Notes under the pieces: generated by a model | Databases searched by the model: none | Seen by the model: only the letters and a program-made list of their open reading frames with translations | What the model was told of the DNA's origin: nothing | Assembly: GCA_949987565.1 (NCBI GenBank) | Contig: OX465109.1 | Span: 14,463,400 to 14,527,399, forward strand | Length of the DNA: 64,000 bases | Direction: 5' to 3' | Source of the DNA: Luidia sarsii | Lineage: Eukaryota; Echinodermata; Asteroidea; Paxillosida; Luidiidae | Position numbers and translations under genes: made by a program | Part shown: positions 22,392 to 31,878 of the stretch, one piece after another | How the letters are laid out: each line of letters opens with the position of its first letter | Position numbering within the stretch: the stretch's first letter is position 1

Positions 22392-22402
22392 TTCTCCACG
22401 AA

Positions 22403-23666
22403 GGGACCTTCTACGAACAGACGGATGGAGCAGCTATGGGCAGTCCAGTGTCCGCGGTCATCGCCAACCTGTACATGGAGGCATTTGAGGAGGAGGCTCT
22501 GCAGAGTTGCCCTCCCGAATGCTCCCCTTCAGTATGGAAGCGGTATGTTGATGACACCTTTTTCATTGCACCGCGCGACCGAACCGACCAGCTGCTCTCC
22601 CATCTGAACTGTCTCCGGCCCACCATACACTTCACTGTCGAGGTGAAAGCGGACAACACCATCGCCTTCCTGATCCTGGACACTTTGGTCCACAGGGAGC
22701 CCGACGGCAGCCTAACCACAACTGTGTACCGCAAACCCACACACACTGACCAGTACCTGGCTTACGACTCCCACCACCCAGTGAATATGTGAAGCGTGGA
22801 GTGGCCAAGTGCCTCTTTGACCGTGCAGCGCGTTTGGTTATACCAAACCGCGCTGTACAGCCTCAGAGAAACGCCATGTGCACACTGCACTCACAGCGAA
22901 CGGATACCCAACCCCCTTCATCCGTCGCTCTTCGAGACCCAAGGTGAGCACCGATACGGAGTGGGTTGAGTACAAGTCCTTCGCTCGCTTCATGGACGGC
23001 GTCTCCAGACAGTTGAGGAGAATCATTGAGGGACACGGTATCCGTACCGTGTTTCGTTCCTCAACCACCTAGAGGAACCAACTCGTCCACCCCAAGGACC
23101 CTGTCCCCCCGGAAAGACGCGGAGGTGTCGTCTACGAGATTCCGTGTGGCGAGTGCAATCAGGTCTACATCCGCGAAACCGGCCGGCCCATCGGTGAGAG
23201 AATCAAGGAGCATCAACGCGACATGAGACTCTCCCGTGTGGACGGATCGGCGGTAGCCGAGCACGCTTGGGGAGCTGGTCACCGCCCCAATTGGGACGAT
23301 GTACGGTGTATTGACCGAGAACAACATTGGTACACCAGGCGTGTCAAGGATGGCCATCCACATATCCGACTTCGCCGAAACAACATCAATCGAGACAGCG
23401 GCATTGACATCCCCGGTTTCTGGCTCCCCACCATCAGGCGCCACGACCGCCGACCCACCACGGACGGGGCCGCTAGTGGACGCCAGAATCGCGCGCCAAA
23501 CCGCACGATCACCACTACGACGTCCGCAAACCATTACACAGGAACCGGCGAAGCGGACATAAACAGACGCCGCAGGTTCGCAGTTAGCAACCGAAACGTC
23601 GCCACCAGGAACGACACATCGCGTGACTTTGATCACCCTTTCCACTTATCTGCACCACCGCGATGA
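22403..23666 (+). pseudogene. PLE2 RT C-terminal part and GIY-YIG nuclease
   Basis: [20 protein letters not shown] (motif B), KRYVDDTFFIA (catalytic YVDD), and [18 protein letters not shown] are in frame 22379-22792, which then shifts. From about 23120 the GIY-YIG domain reads VVYEIPCGECNQVYIRETGR, with Arg where Gly is usual, then [12 protein letters not shown] and [12 protein letters not shown]. It continues to a stop at 23664. Frameshifts near 22790 and 23070 inactivate it. Confidence 0.8.
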
Positions 23667-24358
23667 ACAACCCCTTCATTTCTATTGAATGTTCATTATG
23701 TTGGCGAGACCAAAAACACCCTCAAAAAACGTATCTATGGCCATAGGTCCACTATCAAAACTGGTAAAATGGATACCCCTGTTGGGTATCACTTCAATCT
23801 CCCTGATCATTCGATATCAGATATGAGTGTACTGGGCATAGAATCACTTGGTCACCGTAGTAATGCTGTCCGTCTTAGCCGTGAGAAAATGTGGATGAAG
23901 CGTCTTCGAACTATTCAACCACATGGTCTCAACATCCAGGAGGGTAATGACTAACACCATGCAGCTTTCTGATAAACCTTCTTTTGTGTTCACTCCTCCA
24001 CACTTCTCTCTTTGATCCCCCCTCTCACTAATCCCTACCATACTCGACCTTGCTTTTCCCTTTGATCTCTCCCTACCAGCTTTACTCTTTAATTGTCCTT
24101 TGTTTCTCATCCGTGTCCAATTCACTCTCTTCCCCCTTCCTTCGTGTACATGTATCTGTTTTGTCCTTGTCATTCTGCCTTTGAGAAAGGTCCTGCTAGG
24201 ATCGAAACGTCAGGCCCACTAAATTTTAAGATTAACTATTTTTGTCTGTAAAACGTGCAAAATCACGTACTTTAAACATTGTATTTTAATATTTTATTCC
24301 AAAAACACTTTTCTAATAGTTTGAACTGCTTCAATCGGCGCGATACAAAATATTTTAA

Positions 24359-24953
24359 AGGGGAATGAAACCCAGTGAAAAATGTTGGCTTATCTGATTG
24401 GGTGTAAAAAAACAACCTACAATTACCTATGCGCTACTCACATACGCCCTCACTGTTTATTCCCTGGTCGCTGACCGCAACTATTGCGTGCATACATACA
24501 CTCCATGCCATGTGTGCAGTGAGGTTTCAGGGAAGTGCATGACCCCTGACCCCCAATAAACTACACACAGACTTTGAGAAATTTCTCAACTTTGATGGTC
24601 GCAGCCCACTTCCTAAACAACCCAGGTCTCTTGTCTTTGTTGGGAACTACATGGAAAGATTTCCCCAGCCTTTTTCCGCTGACATATTGACATCCAAAAG
24701 CCTGGCAGTACACCATCGTTCAGCTCGCGAGTGTATACAAATTGCACGCAGTATAGTAAGGGGTACATCCGTCCGGGCCCATACGGGAGTTATCCGTTGT
24801 GATGTCACAACGCGATGATTGGCGGGCCCTTCGAAAAGATGTCGGGTTGCGGGAACGCAAATTCGACCACTGAATTCTACGATTTTCCCCTCTTTATGAA
24901 ACTCGTAGGTGAGTAGCACATAAGCCGATTTTTTTTCTGGGTTTCATTCCCCT
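24359..24953 (-). mobile_element. Kolobok-like TTAA transposon, 595 bp, THAP exon retained
   Basis: The ends AGGGGAATGAAACCCAG and CTGGGTTTCATTCCCCT are perfect 17-bp inverted repeats. The left flank is TTAA (24355-24358) and the right flank TTCA, one base from TTAA. Inverted subterminal copies of a CTACTCAC...TACG segment follow. A THAP domain reads from the right end. It is an internally deleted relative of the element at 1017. Kolobok transposons use TTAA targets, and some carry THAP domains. Confidence 0.65.
24561..24716 (-). CDS. THAP-type zinc finger, N-terminal exon (51 codons)
   Basis: On the minus strand ATG at 24716 opens a 51-codon frame beginning MVYCQAFGCQYVSGKRLGKS, followed by FHVVPNKDKRP, FRKWAATIKVEKFL, and a stop at 24561. 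The spacing Cys-x4-Cys, then SFH, then Pro and Trp, is the THAP signature. The second half (Cys-x2-His and AVPxxF) is missing here but survives in decayed form near 1430-1560. THAP domains bind DNA and serve as the targeting domain of several transposases. Whether the stop is a true end or an intron/deletion is unclear. Confidence 0.6.
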   Translation of the reverse strand: MVYCQAFGCQYVSGKRLGKSFHVVPNKDKRPGLFRKWAATIKVEKFLKVCV

Positions 24954-25129
24954 TTCAAAAACGTTCGACGCTCCACGCTTTACCTCCTATTCGAAGAGCC
25001 CGGAAGTCAGGAATCTCGCGGTAACACGTACATGCTCGAGGCCAACTTACACGGTCTATACTGTACATGTACAGAGAAACTAAAAAAGTAGAACACACAA
25101 GGATAGAACATAATTTCTTGAAAATGCAG

Positions 25130-25400
25130 CCAAGTTTCCGATGATGGAATTCCATATCTGCCGTCGCCCGTCGCCTCCTATTTTTTGTTGTGTCCCAATT
25201 CTACCATTTGCTAGTTCCATACATGTCATTTTCCGTCGCCCGTCGCACGTCGCTTTTATTGCCTCGATCATGTGGATATCACGTGACTGCATTTTTTGCT
25301 CTGCAGCGCGCAGACGGAGGTAGAGCTACAGACAGAATTCCTGGCCTTATACCACTCAGCCGATACAGACATTTTATGTTTTCCTCGGAATTTAACCTTG
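25130..25400 (+). repeat. Dispersed repeat, second copy
   Basis: Inverted relative to 18567-18750. It contains GATGGAATTCCATATCTGCC, CCGTCGCCCGTCGC in two places, GTGGATATCACGTGACTGCA and CTTATACCACTCAGCCGATA. No protein recognised. Confidence 0.55.
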
Positions 25401-25849
25401 AAATTAAAAAATACAATAAAATAGCAAATTGTTTTTGTAATTTGTGTTGTGCATTTAACTGTTTATTGAATGTTTGGGGTAATTACTGTAACACGTGGAT
25501 TTTGCTAGGTCGTCTGAAGTCCTAGGTCCTGGGTGTTACCGGTATAGAGTGGCACAGATTGCAGACAATGAATGAACAGACTCCGAACAGAGTGGGTCGA
25601 TGAGATTTGTTGCAATCTCAGACTAACTTTAGTGTGGGATCTGCAGAGGGCAAGAGACTGCTCAGTAGTATACACACTGGGGGTTCTGGGACAGTTTTCT
25701 TTGTGGTCTCCATTCGGTGTTTTTCCTGTTTCTCGGCTCCCAGAGGGCTCGCAAAAACCCGGCCCCTATGTGCGTTGTATGTATTTCGTGTTCGTTGTAG
25801 AATTGGTGTAGAATTGGCGTGTAGGTGAAGACGATATTTCACGTACACA

Positions 25850-26240
25850 AAGAATGGGGGGAAATGGGTAAGAGCGGATTCACCTCGAATTACCTTTTTC
25901 ATTCGACGATATTTTTCGGGGGAGATGCGCCCATCCCGAAGCGCGTTCGAGATCACATCGCTTATGCTGTCGAGCTTGGAAAGGGCGAGAATGTGAATCT
26001 CGAAGTGTTTCGTAGCTTTCACTATAGTAGCCGCCGAGAGACGTTTTTCCCTGTAATGCCGGCAAGACCACAGCCAAGGACACCCACTTCCAACGCAACG
26101 ACAATGGGCGCTGCTATGATTGTAGAGAGCAGACCCACGCCCGCCGCACCCATCCTGGATACGACCAGTACTTTATCAACACCATCGATGATGTTGATGG
26201 CTCGGCGGGTACTTTTTGTACAGCTTGGCTCTGTCACCGC
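25850..26240 (-). pseudogene. Hydrophobic virus-like protein with conserved C-terminal helix, frameshifted
   Basis: Read on the minus strand: INIIDGVDKVLVVSRMGAAG, GVGLLSTIIAAPIVVALEVG and VLGCGLAGITGKNVSRRL (26237-26022) form two hydrophobic segments. After a frameshift at about 26030 the reading continues KATKHFEIHILALSKLDSIS, DVISNALRDGRISPEKYRRM. The pattern (two membrane or amphipathic segments, then a helical region) resembles uncharacterised proteins I recall from cnidarian and lancelet mobile-element clusters, but I cannot name a function. It lies left of the other virus-like genes and on the same strand as most of them. Confidence 0.5.
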
Positions 26241-26387
26241 TCTCGCGCTCTAGGCCGCGTTCAAGGTTCGGATTTCGGAAAGACGGAAGCTGGAGCCCTC
26301 CGCCGGCTCCGCCTCGAGGGCCGCGGGCGGATCGAGCCGTGGATGTATCAGTGGAGCGGATGCTTGCTGCTTCATGTTAACTGACAG

Positions 26388-27525
26388 TGCGTTTACACCT
26401 GATCCCGCGAGGAGGATCAGATCCTGCGGTCACGTACGGAGGATCTGATCCAGTGCTGCGTTTACACTTGATCCTGATCCCGCGTTGATCGCGCGTGGAG
26501 CAGCGGAAGCGCTCTCCAAAGGTTATCCACATAGGTCAGTAGTCATGCGCAGTAGAACGTCAGCACGGCCATGACGCGCGAAATCCGATGGACTCTGCAA
26601 CGGTACAACCTCTATGCATACAATGTACAGTACATGTAGGCCTACTGTACAGTACATACATGTACATGTACTGTACATGTGTACATGTACATGTACTGCA
26701 CACATGCACGTGCACACGTACATGTACATTGTGTACATTACGTACGTGCACACTACATGCAGCTGTGTAAAAGCTTGCCGCGTTGCATGTTGACAACTGA
26801 CACTGAAAGTACGATCAAGATGGAGGATTTGTTCCCAGTTCTGAAATGGTGTTGAACACCGCTGTGTTTCTGGTGGTACCGTCCAGTTTCGTTAGTATTT
26901 CCTCATTGGCCCAGATGTCTTAAAATAACTTCAATTCTTCATCGGTCCACAGCCGTCGATCCGCGCACTGTGTCCGTCGCCACTTTGCAGATACCGTGCT
27001 GTATGCGGATACCAGTTTCTCACCCCCCCCCCCCCACCCACACGACCAAACACACGACCCTGTCTAGTATTGGTTACCAGCGTAAAGTTGGACAAATTTT
27101 TGTCGAGTGTACGTACGTGTACATTGTGTGTACATGTACATGTACATGTACATGTACAGTGTACATGTACAGTACTGTACACCATGTACTGTACATGTAC
27201 ATGTACATGTACACCTGTACAGTACATGTACACGTACACTGAACATTGTACTGCACACGTACACGCAAGATGCTTGTTTTCGCGCGTTTTTCCAGGCATG
27301 GGCCGGATATGTGGTCGCTGAAAACCGCAGGATCAGATCCCGCGTTGCGTTTACACTTGCATGTTGATCCCGCACGCGGGATCAGACCCGGATCTGATCC
27401 TTCCCGAGAGGTGGATCAGATCCCGGGATCTGATCCTGATCGCGCGAGCGTTTACACTTGCGTTGATCGCCCTTTGATCGCCCTCGCGGGATCTGATCCT
27501 CCTCGCGGGATCAAGTGTAAACGCA
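26388..27525. mobile_element. 1.14-kb inverted-repeat element with TACATG arrays
   Basis: The ends TGCGTTTACACYTGATCCCG are inverted at 26388-26424 and 27489-27525 (37 bp). The GATCTGATCC motif is repeated many times near both ends, mostly in the right 200 bp. The interior holds two TACATG/GTAC palindromic arrays (26626-26770 and 27103-27266). No transposase is visible. A clear target duplication could not be assigned. It interrupts the virus-like locus. Confidence 0.65.
26626..27266. repeat. Two (TACATG)n/GTAC simple-repeat blocks
   Basis: Blocks at 26626-26770 and 27103-27266 are built of ACATGTACATGTACAGT-type units, which are self-complementary and so produce open frames rich in Cys, Thr, Val, His and Met on both strands. 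These are not genes. Confidence 0.85.
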
Positions 27526-27575
27526 GTCAGAGTAAACAATATCATTGATAGTCATATAATTATGTTTAACTGGAC

Positions 27576-27710
27576 CTAGATCAAAACCTCATCGTCGGTG
27601 AAGTTCTTGACGTGGTAGTCGATGAAATGCTGGACTACCTCCGCCTTGCCCAGCGCTCTTCCATACAAGCTCAGTATTCCCAACTGCTCGAGATTTATGT
27701 TCACTTCCAT
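27576..27710 (-). CDS. 44-codon ORF of the virus-like locus
   Basis: ATG at 27710, stop TAG at 27578-27576, encoding MEVNINLEQLGILSLYGRAL followed by a short acidic tail. Its first codons overlap the end of the next ORF upstream (ATGGAAGTGA contains the TGA of that frame), a compact arrangement typical of viruses and Polintons, not of host genes. Function unknown. Confidence 0.45.
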   Translation of the reverse strand: MEVNINLEQLGILSLYGRALGKAEVVQHFIDYHVKNFTDDEVLI

Positions 27711-27923
27711 AATGAGAACATATTAGAATTATAACCATCCATCAACACCCCATTATTCCGGAAACTAAGTTTATTAGACTCGCAGCTGATCGAGATGTGG
27801 TTTAACCGTGTAGTATCCATGGTGATGAACGCATCGTGTATAACTTCTGTCGCGGTGTTTAGCACCGAATAATTATAGGATATCCCACCGTCGCCCCATA
27901 CATATACAACGCGAACTTGGATT
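27701..27923 (-). CDS. Open frame overlapping the 44-codon ORF, 5' part decayed
   Basis: An uninterrupted minus-strand frame of about 73 codons, without its own start in view, includes VVYVWGDGGISYNYSVLNTA and ISISCESNKLSFRNNGVLMD and ends with TGA at 27703-27701, inside the start of the downstream ORF. Composition looks protein-like. Upstream it is blocked by a TAA at about 27924. No domain recognised. Confidence 0.4.
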
Positions 27924-27971
27924 TACACAACGAGGCCGTGTGCGGTTGAACGAGAGCATCAGGACATACGT

Positions 27972-28202
27972 GTGGGCGCTCTTAGGGGCTCAAGCACAGG
28001 CGGGGCGCCAGTTCTCGATACAGTCAGAGCAACCGAGGCGCAGGATAAGTTCAATTCCTTAATCGAAACAGCGATCGAGGTCCCCACATCGATCGGCGAC
28101 TATAATGACATACTCATAAACGCCAGCAGTAAGGTCGACTTTGTGTTCGGAATTAAGCGACGCCCAACACCGGCGGGCCCGTACAACCCACAACCAGGGT
28201 AG
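27972..28202 (+). CDS. Short ORF of the virus-like locus, unknown
   Basis: The plus-strand frame with LIETAIEVPTSIGDYNDILI and NASSKVDFVFGIKRRP reads like real protein, with a Pro-rich end (PTPAGPYNPQPG). The first about 15 residues probably belong to a different frame. Orientation is opposite to its neighbours. Function unknown; a capsid or minor structural gene remnant is possible given the context. Confidence 0.35.
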   Translation: MGALRGSSTGGAPVLDTVRATEAQDKFNSLIETAIEVPTSIGDYNDILINASSKVDFVFGIKRRPTPAGPYNPQPG

Positions 28203-28320
28203 CGCCCGACACCGGTGGGCCTGATGTACAACTCCCGACGAGGGCAGCCTCGGAGCATGACGACGAAAAAATGGCCCTGGTCGTGGGCGGGGTCGCGATA
28301 ATATTAGCAGCGATTTGGCT

Positions 28321-28980
28321 TCACCATAGCCAGGCCCGGGCAGCCACCAAGAGGAGGCCTCCTACCGCCAGAACCATCGCCCAAAGATTTTCTCCTAGCC
28401 AGTTGGCTGTCCGCGCGAGAAGCGAGAGGAGCCAGGAAACGATAGACCCGATGATGCCTGGAAGGGCCGCGGCCGCTTTACCCGCTAGATTAGCCAGGGC
28501 GCGCCCAAGAGACTGCAGGTGTTTTTTTGACCCATTCCTTCAACCCGCCTTTGTCGGAGGGTGGATATTGCCATCCAAATGGCGGCTAAGGTGGACGCGA
28601 TGGTGACCCCCTGCTCGCTCAGCGAGCGTGGCGTCCTCATGGAGAACCCGATTGATCGTCTCGCGGATTTGTTGGACCTGTGACCGGAGTTGTCCTTTGA
28701 GCATGTCGATGCTGTCTTGGACCGCTGCGAGCTGTTCTTCGGCTTTTTAAATTTCACGATCAATTTGGTCCGTTTGTACCGACATGAAAGGGCTCTTAAG
28801 ATCTTCGCGGAATCCCTCAAGCGCCTCCTGGAGAGCAACGTTTATGCTCTCCTGCACCGGCCTTGCGGTGCGCAGGGTTTTCAGGGCTTTGTCGAGTCCC
28901 AGAATCTCCCTCCACGGCAGGGTCTGCTGATCGGTCTGCCTCTCGGTATGCACCGTCTCAATTGTTGATACAAGATTCAT
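28321..28980 (-). pseudogene. Coiled-coil membrane protein of the virus-like locus, frameshifted
   Basis: Minus strand: MNLVSTIETVHTERQTDQQT starts at 28980 and runs to a stop at 28747. The frame resumes after a shift as a coiled coil (EEQLAAVQDSIDMLKGQLRS). After a further slip in an A7 run near 28528 it continues with LKEWVKK..., an AAALPGIIGSIVSWLLSLLA segment and a final hydrophobic helix ENLWAMVLAVGGLLLVAARA, stop at 28321. The layout (long helical domain, then one or two C-terminal membrane segments) suggests a virion or membrane protein. I recall similar sequences in animal genomes next to double-jelly-roll capsid genes, but this is from memory. Confidence 0.5.
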
Positions 28981-29095
28981 TCAGTGTTAACCACGTCGAG
29001 TAAGGGCAACTGAACCTCTTTGAATTACATTATCCTCGACGCAAACATCATGTTACATCTATTATCAATTTCCTTATCAAAGCCATCAGGGCTTG

Positions 29096-29354
29096 CGTCG
29101 ATAACTGCATCAGCACTTTTTCCCCACCTCTTCGAGCTGCTGCCGCCCTTTCGGGGTTATTCCAAGTCTCTGAGGGCAGCCACACCACCACCTGCCGATC
29201 TGCAAATACTTTCGATAGCTAGTAATTCACCCGTCGACTTAGAATAGAAAGATCGTCCACCGGACTTAAAGTAGAGGCCTCCACGTATTAACAAGAACTT
29301 CGACGTGTCTATTGCCAGGGGCGTCAACCCCCACTTCTCTGAACCACTCTCCAA
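29096..29354 (-). pseudogene. Short basic protein fragment of the virus-like locus
   Basis: GGLYFKSGGRSFYSKSTGEL, then LAIESICRSAGGGVAALRDL, then after a frameshift ITPKGRQQLEEVGKKC and a stop near 29103. It reads as a small basic protein. It overlaps the start of the plus-strand capsid-like frame, so one of the two may be a shadow. Function unknown. Confidence 0.3.
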
Positions 29355-29800
29355 TGAGGGGATCCCAAAGACTTTGTTGAAGCCTGCTGTAAATTGTACT
29401 GATGCCGTCGCTAATTACTACGACATAGAGAACATTTTGCTCGAGTACGACTTGGTCACCCTGCCCGCGCTGGCCAGGTCGATCCGCAATCAGTATATGA
29501 GCCGAATGACTATCCTCTACGAGCGCGTTCTCCGGCACCGCAAAATCGTAACGGACAAATCCGACGCCCTGTGGAACATCAACCTAAATACCCCTGCCCG
29601 CAGCATGAAGGGGATCCTGATGCTGTTCGAGGACCCAGCAGCCGCCTTCGCGCGAGACACCGAAGCCTTCTACAACCCGAAAATCGAAAAGGTCGAAATG
29701 ACGGTAGAGGGCATACCCAATCAGCTATAGGCTACTTGCAGGGGATTCGCGCCCATCAGCAATGGGACGAAAGTAGTGTGTTGATTAGCATAACAATAGA
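29305..29800 (+). pseudogene. Capsid-like protein, C-terminal fragment
   Basis: The plus-strand frame includes VLRHRKIVTDKSDALWNINL, NTPARSMKGILMLFEDPAAA and FYNPKIEKVEMTVEGIPNQL, stop at 29730. A one-base shift allows GIRAHQQWDES to 29774. The MKGILMLFEDP...FYNPKI...VEGxPNQ pattern is what I associate with the C-terminal jelly roll of Polinton/adintovirus-type major capsid proteins; I cannot confirm it without a profile search. Both ends are missing and the remainder of the gene is decayed. Confidence 0.45.
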
Positions 29801-29924
29801 GTTGATTAGCATAACAAGCGGATTAGAAAATCAACGGATCTAATTTGGGTACTTTTGCATACATTAGCATGACAAAGGTGTTAATTTGCGTGTATTAGCA
29901 TACATTAGCATAACAAGAGGGGAC

Positions 29925-30065
29925 CTGGAAATCTCTATACGGGACAATGGGAGGACCTGAAAGTCTCTACAGGACAATGGAAGACCTAGAAATCTCTACA
30001 GGTCAATAGAAGACCTGGAAGTCTCTACGGGACAATTGGGGACCTACGAGTTCCGATCGGCCAGA
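29925..30065. repeat. 30-bp iteron array in the virus-like locus
   Basis: Four to five degenerate units of the type GGACCTGGAAATCTCTACAG-GGACAATGGA. The core GACCTGnAnRTCTCTAYnGG is the same as in the 45-bp arrays of the palindromic element (38605-38870, 41580-41845). Further single units lie at 31500-31650. Confidence 0.7.
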
Positions 30066-30829
30066 GCAAAGGGCGTCGATGGTCAGAATAATGGTGGAAC
30101 TAAGAGGCCCGATTGGACGGAACAAAGGGTGTTAATGAGGAGTCCGAGAGTGATTGATAGAACGGGACAAGGATGGTGATAATGTGGAGAAGACAAAATG
30201 GCGGACCTATGAAATCTAATTGCAAAACGCGTACATCAATCATAGGGAAACTATGAGGGAAACAATTAAAAGAGTGGATCAAAACACATACGTCGATCAT
30301 TCGAAAAATTCTAAGGAAACAAAAAGGCTGACCCCCAAAGCCCCTTGCGCGTGAGTGGGACGGGAAAACAAAATGGCGGATTGATAAATCCAAACCTGAC
30401 AGCGTGTTTGTCAATCATATACGGGGAGAATTTGATGGACTAATAAACTCAGTCGGAGGGAGCGTGAGTAGGGACGGAAAAAAACCATGGTGGACTTATG
30501 AACCCTGATTGCAAAACACATAATCAATCATTCCGGGGAAAAAATAAGAAAACAAAATGGCTGACTCCCCCCCCCCCCAAAAAAAAAAGTATTAAAAAAA
30601 CCTGAACGCGGAAAGTGCGTGTGTGCCGGATGGGGAAATCGAGAAAATCCAAATCGGACAGCGCGTACGTCAATATTATACGGGGAAAATGTTGGACCTA
30701 TGAACTCAATCGGCCGGAGTATGAGTTGAACGGGGAAAAAATCGGCATACATAAGACAGAATGAGATGTGAGGGGACGATCTGAATGATGATGCATGGAC
30801 GATGCATGTTAAAAATATATAGTACGATT

Positions 30830-30845
30830 AGTCCTGAAAAGGACT
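30830..30845 (-). promoter_or_regulatory. Histone-like stem-loop variant
   Basis: On the minus strand AGTCCTTTTCAGGACT forms a perfect 6-bp stem with loop TTTC. It differs from the histone 3' stem-loop consensus only in the outer G:C pairs. It lies about 110 nt beyond the stop of the decayed 164-codon-family gene. Confidence 0.4.
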
Positions 30846-30912
30846 GTTTTGATTGAGTACTCACGGAAAAGCCACGGTCTGGCAGACGAAGGTGTAAGCA
30901 GACAATTTGAAA

Positions 30913-30928
30913 CACACTGAAAAGGGCC
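30913..30928 (-). promoter_or_regulatory. Decayed histone-type stem-loop
   Basis: Minus strand GGCCCTTTTCAGTGTG: the left half and loop match GGCCCTTTTCAGGGCC of the intact copy at 42469-42484, while the right arm is mutated. It lies about 30 nt after the stop at 30958-30960, the same spacing as in the two palindrome copies. Confidence 0.5.
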
Positions 30929-30957
30929 GTTCGGTTTGAATACTGATATGGAGCGCT

Positions 30958-31420
30958 TCAGACGAACAATCCCAAGCCCATCTTCGTCATGCAGAGGAGT
31001 GTGTGGATATCCATGTGGAATGGATTCTTGCTGAGCCTGTATCTTCTGCGGACTTCTTGTTTAGGAGTTTGGAGGTCCTCCGAGATGGTTCCCTTGAGCA
31101 GCAGATGTGTGGCTAGATGGTTGATGCGATGCTCGGGGTGGCAGTAGGGATACCGGTCCTCCGGCCGTTTCCTCCTCGTACTGCTGAATAAGATCGAGCA
31201 GACGGCTTTCTGAAAAGGCTACCTCATGGCTTCCCGTGGGTTGATGGTACAGCAGGGAAGCCTCGTCTTGGGTAATGCTCAAGTCATTACGATGGAGAAA
31301 GTTGGCCTCATTATTAATTTTGCTCCTAAGTTTTTCCAGATGTTGGAGGGGAACTCCTCGGCGATTTTCTGCATGAACATCATTACTCTTCCTCGAAAAC
31401 TCGTCATAGATGCCGGCCAT
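30958..31420 (-). pseudogene. Diverged copy of the 164-codon duplicated-domain gene, frameshifted
   Basis: MAGIYDEFSRKSNDVHAENR... to about 31150 is followed after a frameshift by RYPYCHPEHRINHLATHLLL and KGTISEDLQTPKQEVRRRYR, then a C-terminus CMTKMGLGLFV and a TGA at 30960. These align with LHLEELRSKIN, RISEQEARRRYRKFKNPF and CLRKMGCGKFI of the palindrome gene. The first half also keeps LEKLRSKIN and FSESRLLDLIQQYEEET. One frameshift near 31150 inactivates it. Confidence 0.6.
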
Positions 31421-31489
31421 GGGGGTATAGGTTGGGTTGGGGGACGAAAAGTTTGTGGGGAACGCCTTATTTGATTTGTCCTCGATGAA

Positions 31490-31660
31490 GTTTGTGTGAG
31501 GGGACCTTATTTGATGTTAATGGTCTGAATAATGAGGGGACCCGTAAGCCCCTTTAGGTCAATGGTGGACCCACGAGTCTTAATTGGATTAGTGCTATTG
31601 GTCGGAATAATGGGGGGACCTGAAAGTCTCTACTGGACGGGTCGTGCAAAGTGTGTCGAT
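31490..31660. repeat. Degenerate iteron units
   Basis: GGGGACCTTATTTGATGTTAATGG, GAGGGGACCCGTAAGCC and GGGGGGACCTGAAAGTCTCT resemble the iteron core of 29925-30065 at low identity. Confidence 0.4.
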
Positions 31661-31878
31661 GAGGGTGCCACCGTCAAGGGTTGGGAGGAGGGAGACGCTA
31701 CACCCACGCTAGAACATTGACGGCCATTTGCTCATTTCTAAAGATTTTTGTTTCAAATGACAATCCAAAAATATACATCAGAATAAATATACGTGACACA
31801 TTAATGCTTCGTTATTTCATGTTCTCTTTTTTATTATCGTTTATTATCGTCTTATCCTAAGTAACATTATCTTCCAAA

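Larger units (their letters stand above)
20085..23695 (+). mobile_element. PLE2 copy bounded by direct terminal repeats
   Basis: About 110 bp (CAGTTAGCAACCGAAACGTC through CCCCTTCATTTCTATTGAAT) are present at both 20099-20208 and 23581-23699 in direct orientation, the pseudo-LTR arrangement of PLEs. Between them lie an N-terminal ORF, RT and GIY-YIG coding sequence. The element sits inside a PLE1 copy and is itself interrupted at 21493-22391. Confidence 0.85.
19185..24235 (+). mobile_element. PLE1 copy with inverted 3' tail, invaded by PLE2
   Basis: 19185-19572 is the reverse complement of the PLE1 3' end: hammerhead-like motif, UTR and the last GIY-YIG codons. From 19573 the sequence switches to plus orientation and matches PLE1 3740-4210. 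It is cut by PLE2 (20085-23695), then resumes at about 23690 with YVGETKNTLKKRIYGHRSTI through the 3' end at 24235. About 120 bp of PLE1 at the insertion point (equivalent to 4213-4336) are missing. An inverted 3' fragment at the 5' side is a structure known for Penelope-type insertions. Confidence 0.8.

Noticed and set aside
26523..27375. Several Cys/Thr/His/Val-rich ORFs
   Set aside because: They are translations of TACATG/GTAC simple repeats.
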